A stretch of 64,000 nt of DNA, from NCBI GenBank assembly GCA_028023455.1, contig JAQFVV010006221.1, positions 5,435,011 to 5,499,010 of the forward strand, read 5' to 3'. Source of the DNA: Epiperipatus broadwayi (Eukaryota; Onychophora; Udeonychophora; Euonychophora; Peripatidae). The notes under the pieces were generated by a model, which was given only the letters and a program-made list of their open reading frames with translations, was not told the DNA's origin and did no database searches. The position numbers were made by a program, and so were the translations under genes. Position 1 is the first letter of the stretch, and each line of letters starts with the position of its first letter. Positions 59,665 to 64,000 of the stretch are shown one piece after another.

Positions 59665-60051
59665 AATGGAATGTTTAAATGGGTTTAAGTAAATTGTTAA
59701 AGTTTTTTTTTTAAAAAAGATGTTTATATTTGTTTTATATACATTTAAAGCTATAGATTAGGAATGTAGTTTTGAGGTAGGTTTTTAGGTAAGATTTAAA
59801 AAGGGGGACATCATTTGAAATTAGGGTTGGTTTTAAATTTGTATAAAAAGTTTCTTGGATAATTTTAAGTTTTGTAGTTAAATAATGTAAAAGGAAATGT
59901 AATAATAAATAGTAGTGGGAGAGAGATGTAAGTTAAATATAATTATGTGTGATTAATATGTTTGTTATTGTTTATGTTAATATAAGATGAAGGTATTTAT
60001 GTAATTGAGGTTTTATTTATAAATATGTATTTCGTGTTGTTGTTGCAGATT

Positions 60052-60089
60052 CTTGAAAATGATTGTAAGAAGATAAAACAGTTGAAATG
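60052..60089 (+). ncRNA. degenerate hammerhead-like motif, right arm
   Basis: CTTGAAAA, GATTGT / ACAGTT stem II (with wobbles), GAAATG. Counterpart of 58843-58879. A C-to-T change in the stem is tolerated through a G-U pair. Confidence 0.4.
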
Positions 60090-60519
60090 TTGGAATTTGT
60101 ATTATATAAATATATGTTCAGTATTGATATTAGAAAATAAAGCTTTTGAAAAGAAAAAGAAGAATAATTTTTTTAATTTGTTGATATTATTTTTCCAAAA
60201 GATTCAGATTGGTATTTGATCCCTATATTGGTTTGCATCATGTATTTTATACAAGACATTGTACATTCTTATGGTAGTTTGAATAAACCCAAAAAAGGCA
60301 AAATGATAAAGCAATATTGATTTTTTTTAGCTTAGATTTAAAATAACAGAAATCCCCAGTTGAATTAATGACTCCATGATTAGTGTTCTGAAGATTTCCA
60401 TATGGTAGTATCAACCTCTTAGCTAATGATCTTTGCCAATGGATAGCAGTGGATTGCAAATATCTATCATGCAACAATCTTTACTTTTGTTATGTTTTCA
60501 AGGTAGCGACTTGACAGTT

Positions 60520-60620
60520 TTAAATTTCTTAAGGTTTGAACTCAGGTCAATTTGTTTTTATCCAGCTATTTCAAACATTTACACCACTAGTTAGATTAGC
60601 TAATAAAGTAAAATAATGGT
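60520..60620 (-). repeat. tRNA-derived SINE, family 2, degraded
   Basis: The - strand has TAGCTAATCTAACTAGTGGTGTAAATG (about 60577-60603), including a box A-like TAGTGGTGTAAATG, and GACCTGAGTTCAAACCTT (60533-60550), a good box B. Related to 213-350 and 41700-41875. Confidence 0.42.
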
Positions 60621-60649
60621 TATGGAATAGGTACATATTATCCAATGCT

Positions 60650-61160
60650 TCTTGCTAACGAAGATCTCCAGCCTTAAGTACCATTCAGGAGATCTGGGTG
60701 CAGTATATCTAATATTCATTAATTGCTCACCTTGTATAGATAGTTCTGGATTAGAGTAATGTAAAGCGAATTATTATGCTAATGGAGATTTTAATAACAA
60801 GCTAGGAGAATCATAATGCTTTATTTTATATCATCTTTTTGTCAAAGATGCCTGTAATTAGCATGTATCTGAGGTCTCTAAAATTTATAGTTGATGATCT
60901 AGTTCAGACATATATATCTAGGTATTTGATTTGGCAGTGAATTGTGGGAAAAAGTAAAGAAAAGTTCAAAAGTAAGTCTCTTTGATATGATATTTGCTGG
61001 CGCATTTGATTTATAGCGGGAATAAATATTCTTAAGATTGCAGAAGAAAAGATTTCAAAGTGCTTTAAATATTAAAACTTGACCATAATGTCATTTTTTT
61101 TGATGGTATTGAAGTCCTTTAAAAGAGAGGAGATTCAATTTATCTCTTATATTTGCGTAA
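60650..61160 (+). mobile_element. possible decayed LINE endonuclease region
   Basis: ANGDFNNKLGES (about 60777-60812) resembles the GDFN box of LINE endonucleases, and a few flanking residues are compatible. The rest is too decayed to judge. This is a weak assignment. Confidence 0.28.
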
Positions 61161-63018
61161 GTTGATTAGAATTTTAGAATTAAAGATGTAAAATTGATTC
61201 AGAAATCTATCTTTTAATTAGCAATATTAAAATATTTCTATGTATTTTAAAATATGTATTTTAGCAATATTAAAGTATTTCTATGCTGGCTTTGGATTGG
61301 TATTTTTAAGTCTAGTGTCTGAAGCTATCCTAGCACTTCTCTGAGGAGTGCTAAAGCACAAAACCAAGGTCAGAGGTTGGGGGGGAGGGTTCTTGATGGA
61401 AATATTTTAAATGCTTTCTCTGGTTAAGCATTTATCACAAAGCTTGTTGAGCAATTGGCAATGCTCATTGTTTATATCTTACAAGGTTAAGAGAATTGGG
61501 ACATATGATCTATGACTCTTATTTTGACTATTTATTTCTATGTATTCTTTCATGTAGAAAATAAATTCATGATGAATTGACTCTTGAAATGAAATTCCAT
61601 CATTATAACTAATTCAAAAACTACCTAATTGTAAATCCAGATCTATATAAACAGTTCATCACTACAGTATATTTGCCCTCCTCCACAAATGTATTTATTC
61701 TAACAATACATTATTTGCAAGAGTCTAGATTTATTTATCGACTATTTACAAAAATAATATTAATCTTAATTTTATTATTACATGAAAAAATGTTCATTTA
61801 CTGAGTATAGCAAGATCAATTATAGCAGTTACTTCCTATTAGTTTTAAAATTCTGATAAGCTTACGATAAGAAGGTTCTTACACTTGCCAAATTTACTAA
61901 TGAATTTCTTACTAAGTATTAAGTGTGTGATGACTCAAATCAAAATATACCAAACCATTCATATTCTTTTTTTGAATGTAAAGGAAATGTCTTAATCTTC
62001 CCTTGTTTTAATCCTTTGGCTTTATTAACCATGGCGATACTTGATACTAATTATAATCAGTATTATTATTAATTGTATTGTTAATTAAATTGTTATATTT
62101 TGTTAATAACCCTTTATCGTGAATCTTCTTTTCCCTTACCTTTATTTTTCCCTTTCTTTTTGAAAGCATCTTATCTGCGGATTAATGATATTTTTTAGAA
62201 CTACAACTGGAAATTCTCTTACAAGTATTCTTAAATTGGTCACTTGCTTGCATTTTTTGTATTTGTTTCTATGACATGGTATCATATAACACTCTTATTT
62301 CTTTCATATTCTGCTGATTCCAGCTACTAGCCTACATGAAAGTATCTATGATTTTATCTTGTCTTGGTGAACTTTAGACTAACTTGGTCTCGTTGAGTTT
62401 GACATATGAAAATGCAGTATTTGCAATTTGAAGGCAGGTTTGACATGTTTAGGTGGCAGTATTATAATCAAATGCTGACAAGTAATCTTAGTTAGTGATT
62501 TACTATTTCTTAATAACTTTCTAAAAATAATTGACCATTATTTCTTTCCATATAATTTTTATGATACCAAACATTCAATCTATTTATAATTTGAAAAAAA
62601 TATTAAATAAAAAAATTAAAAGTTCATATATTTTATTTGTATTTGCCTATATGACATTCTTAGTTAGTTTCTCATCTTGGATAGTTATCCAATTACACAC
62701 TCAACCACTCATGATTTGTAATTGCAAAAATAATTTTTGCTCCCGTGATATTGCTGCTGCGAAATATCAAATTAAAATCACATTTAAAATTGCTCAATAT
62801 GCAAAATTAATGATAATACCCAGTCTGTTAATTTTACATGAAACTGTGAAGTGCCTATGTTTTAAAAAAAAAAACACATCCATATAAAATCATCTACAAT
62901 TAACATTATTTCTTTCTCTCATTTATTTCTCTTTCTAATTATGTCTGTATTGCTTTTGTTGATATCTTAATGTATATAATTTTTTTAAGCTAAATTATAT
63001 GATATATATATAATATTT
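61161..63018. other. intron 6 spacer, nothing recognised
   Basis: AT-rich, with a G-rich patch at 61375-61388. No CCDC93 exon and no element could be supported. Confidence 0.45.
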
Positions 63019-63469
63019 GAAATATAGGCAAACTTCACATATCTTGGACTTTAAACATCAAACATCACATGATCACAATTCTTTATACTTATACAAGCTG
63101 TTTTTCATAGAGACAAAACTCTCCACATAGTAGCACCACTCAGTGCAAGCCAGAGTTATCAGAGTAAACCTTCCTGCATCCATTGATTACTTTAGCTTGC
63201 ACTGAGTGGCGCTATGGAGAGTTTTATCTGGAGTTTAATTGTAAATTTAGGGGATTTGAACACAGACATTCAAATTCCCTTCAGCTATCCACTCCATCAC
63301 ATACCATCGATACACATGACCACACAAATGTGACAAAAGTAAATGATCATCAATATATGAATTTTGTGCTGAACTAATACTCATCCATCTGAAGGCAGCT
63401 TGAAAGTCTGTGTTTAAATCTCCTATATTTACAATTAAACTCCTGGTCTATGAAGTTTGCCTGTATTTC
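63019..63469. mobile_element. inverted-repeat element split by a retrozyme remnant
   Basis: GAAATATAGGCAAACTTCA (63019 on) and GAAGTTTGCCTGTATTTC (ends 63469) are inverted ends. The left arm is interrupted after GGACTTTAA (63053) and resumes at GGAGTTTAATTGTAAATTTA (63231). The rest (to about 63271) pairs with 63405-63446. Its type is unknown. Confidence 0.65.
63054..63228. mobile_element. retrozyme remnant nested in another repeat
   Basis: The left side has the tail CATCACATGATCACAATTC and ACAAAACTCTCCACATAG; the right side has ATCCATTGATTACTTTAGC through GGAGAGTTTTATCT. No ribozyme is left. Flanks TTGGACTTTAA and CTGGAGTTTAA are a decayed 11-bp target duplication (9 of 11 match). Confidence 0.75.
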
Positions 63470-63877
63470 AAATATTACACTCAGCCTGCGTCCTGCCCAT
63501 CCCTATTCTGTATTTAAATGAACAAGGTCCTATACATGAGGAGTCAGAGTGATTTTAAAGTCAACATGGGCATGACAATAATATTGACTTCACCATGGGA
63601 TTTGGCATTCCATCATCAGATTTTCAATGATATGATGGATGATTTAAAAGTTGGAGGTTGGAGTTGGTTGAAGCCTGACAATTAAAGTTTGAAGATTTGC
63701 TATCTTAATATAAACTGAGCTCTGATTACATATATATGTGAGAGATGATGATCTGAAACAATTGATGACTGCTGGTTCAGCACAAAATTCATATATTAGT
63801 GATCATTTATCTTTGTAACATGTGTGTGGTCACATATATTGATGGTATGAGATGGAGTGGATAGCTGAAGTAATAAT
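63280..63877. repeat. inverted repeat pair of about 100 bp
   Basis: The segment 63280-63377 (CAGCTATCCACTCCATCAC to TTTTGTGCTGAAC) is an imperfect inverted copy of 63776-63877. The two pairs overlap the element at 63019-63469, so nested or chained inverted insertions are likely. No ribozyme core was found in the loop. Confidence 0.65.
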
Positions 63878-64000
63878 AGTGGATTAATGACGGCTTCAGT
63901 TTTTTTGGATCATGAAAGGACATGTAAATATAAATTTAAGTTCGATATTGAAAATGTTAAGATTCTTCATGAAGAGAGAAACCATAATAAAAGAAAAATT

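Larger units (their letters stand above)
58678..60192. mobile_element. 1.5-kb inverted Penelope-like element with perfect 14-bp target duplication
   Basis: TTCCAAAAGATTCA flanks the element (58664-58677 and 60193-60206). Two inverted arms with 3' ends outward surround a unique centre (about 59490-59730). The centre encodes the last 57 residues of a GIY-YIG domain on the + strand. The left end has a tail of about 55 bp missing from the right. Each arm has a degenerate hammerhead-like motif. The left arm also holds a 310-bp insertion (58941-59250). This PLE family differs in sequence from 52817-55794. Confidence 0.87.

Noticed and set aside
63600-63640. CTGATGA core on the - strand near 63612-63620
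   Set aside because: No GAAA and no stem II follow at a suitable distance, so no hammerhead is supported.
57187-64000. CCDC93 exon 7
   Set aside because: I looked for an acceptor followed by the conserved basic YKP-R-K region and found none, so it probably lies outside the window.

Overview
The window is animal (metazoan) nuclear DNA: very AT-rich, with long introns and GT-AG splice sites. It contains one host protein-coding gene buried in transposable elements. The gene is CCDC93 on the + strand, a core subunit of the CCC/Commander endosomal recycling complex. Six coding exons can be joined in frame: 3888-3980, 26472-26585, 39814-39908, 43492-43603, 47316-47414 and 57130-57186. Together they give 190 codons of the N-terminal NN-CH region and what follows. 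The rest of the gene must lie beyond 64000. The element mix (RTE-type LINEs, Penelope-like elements, tRNA-derived SINEs, a BED-finger hAT) suggests an invertebrate, possibly an arthropod, but the species cannot be named from this sequence.

Layout. 1-3640: upstream DNA with a 5'-inverted RTE fragment and one retrozyme. 3640-3980: promoter and exon 1. Intron 1 (22.5 kb): two retrozymes, a nearly full-length but broken RTE LINE (about 7.26-11.13 kb), two Penelope-like elements (PLEs) on the - strand (11.44-14.2 and 14.76-16.8 kb), decayed LINEs, four fold-back MITEs, a SINE with a 15-bp target duplication and a tandem array. Intron 2 (13.2 kb): a decayed LINE, a LINE zinc-finger fragment, retrozymes including an 860-bp composite, a small inverted PLE and a 284-bp repeat array. 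Introns 3-4: MITE, SINEs, retrozymes. Intron 5 (9.7 kb): a decayed hAT transposase and a 3-kb palindromic PLE. Intron 6 (open): PLE ends, a 1.5-kb inverted PLE carrying a nested insertion, and nested inverted repeats.

The most interesting content is self-cleaving RNA. A family of about 430-bp repeats, which looks at first like a long-inverted-repeat MITE, carries textbook type I hammerhead ribozymes. These have the CTGANGA core, a short stem II, GAAA, an ACTAGT palindromic stem III, a GTC cleavage triplet and a stem I with an internal loop. This makes the family a metazoan retrozyme. Its copies are flanked by 11-13 bp target-site duplications, six of them perfect 13-mers or close to it. They also show the same layout as the neighbouring PLEs: inverted arms, with one end extended by a tail of about 45 bp. 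The PLE ends here carry a second, more divergent hammerhead-like motif whose stem II shows compensatory base changes between copies. The parsimonious reading is that PLE machinery mobilised the retrozymes. Three intact retrozyme ribozymes lie in the sense orientation inside CCDC93 introns, so they should be transcribed as part of its pre-mRNA.
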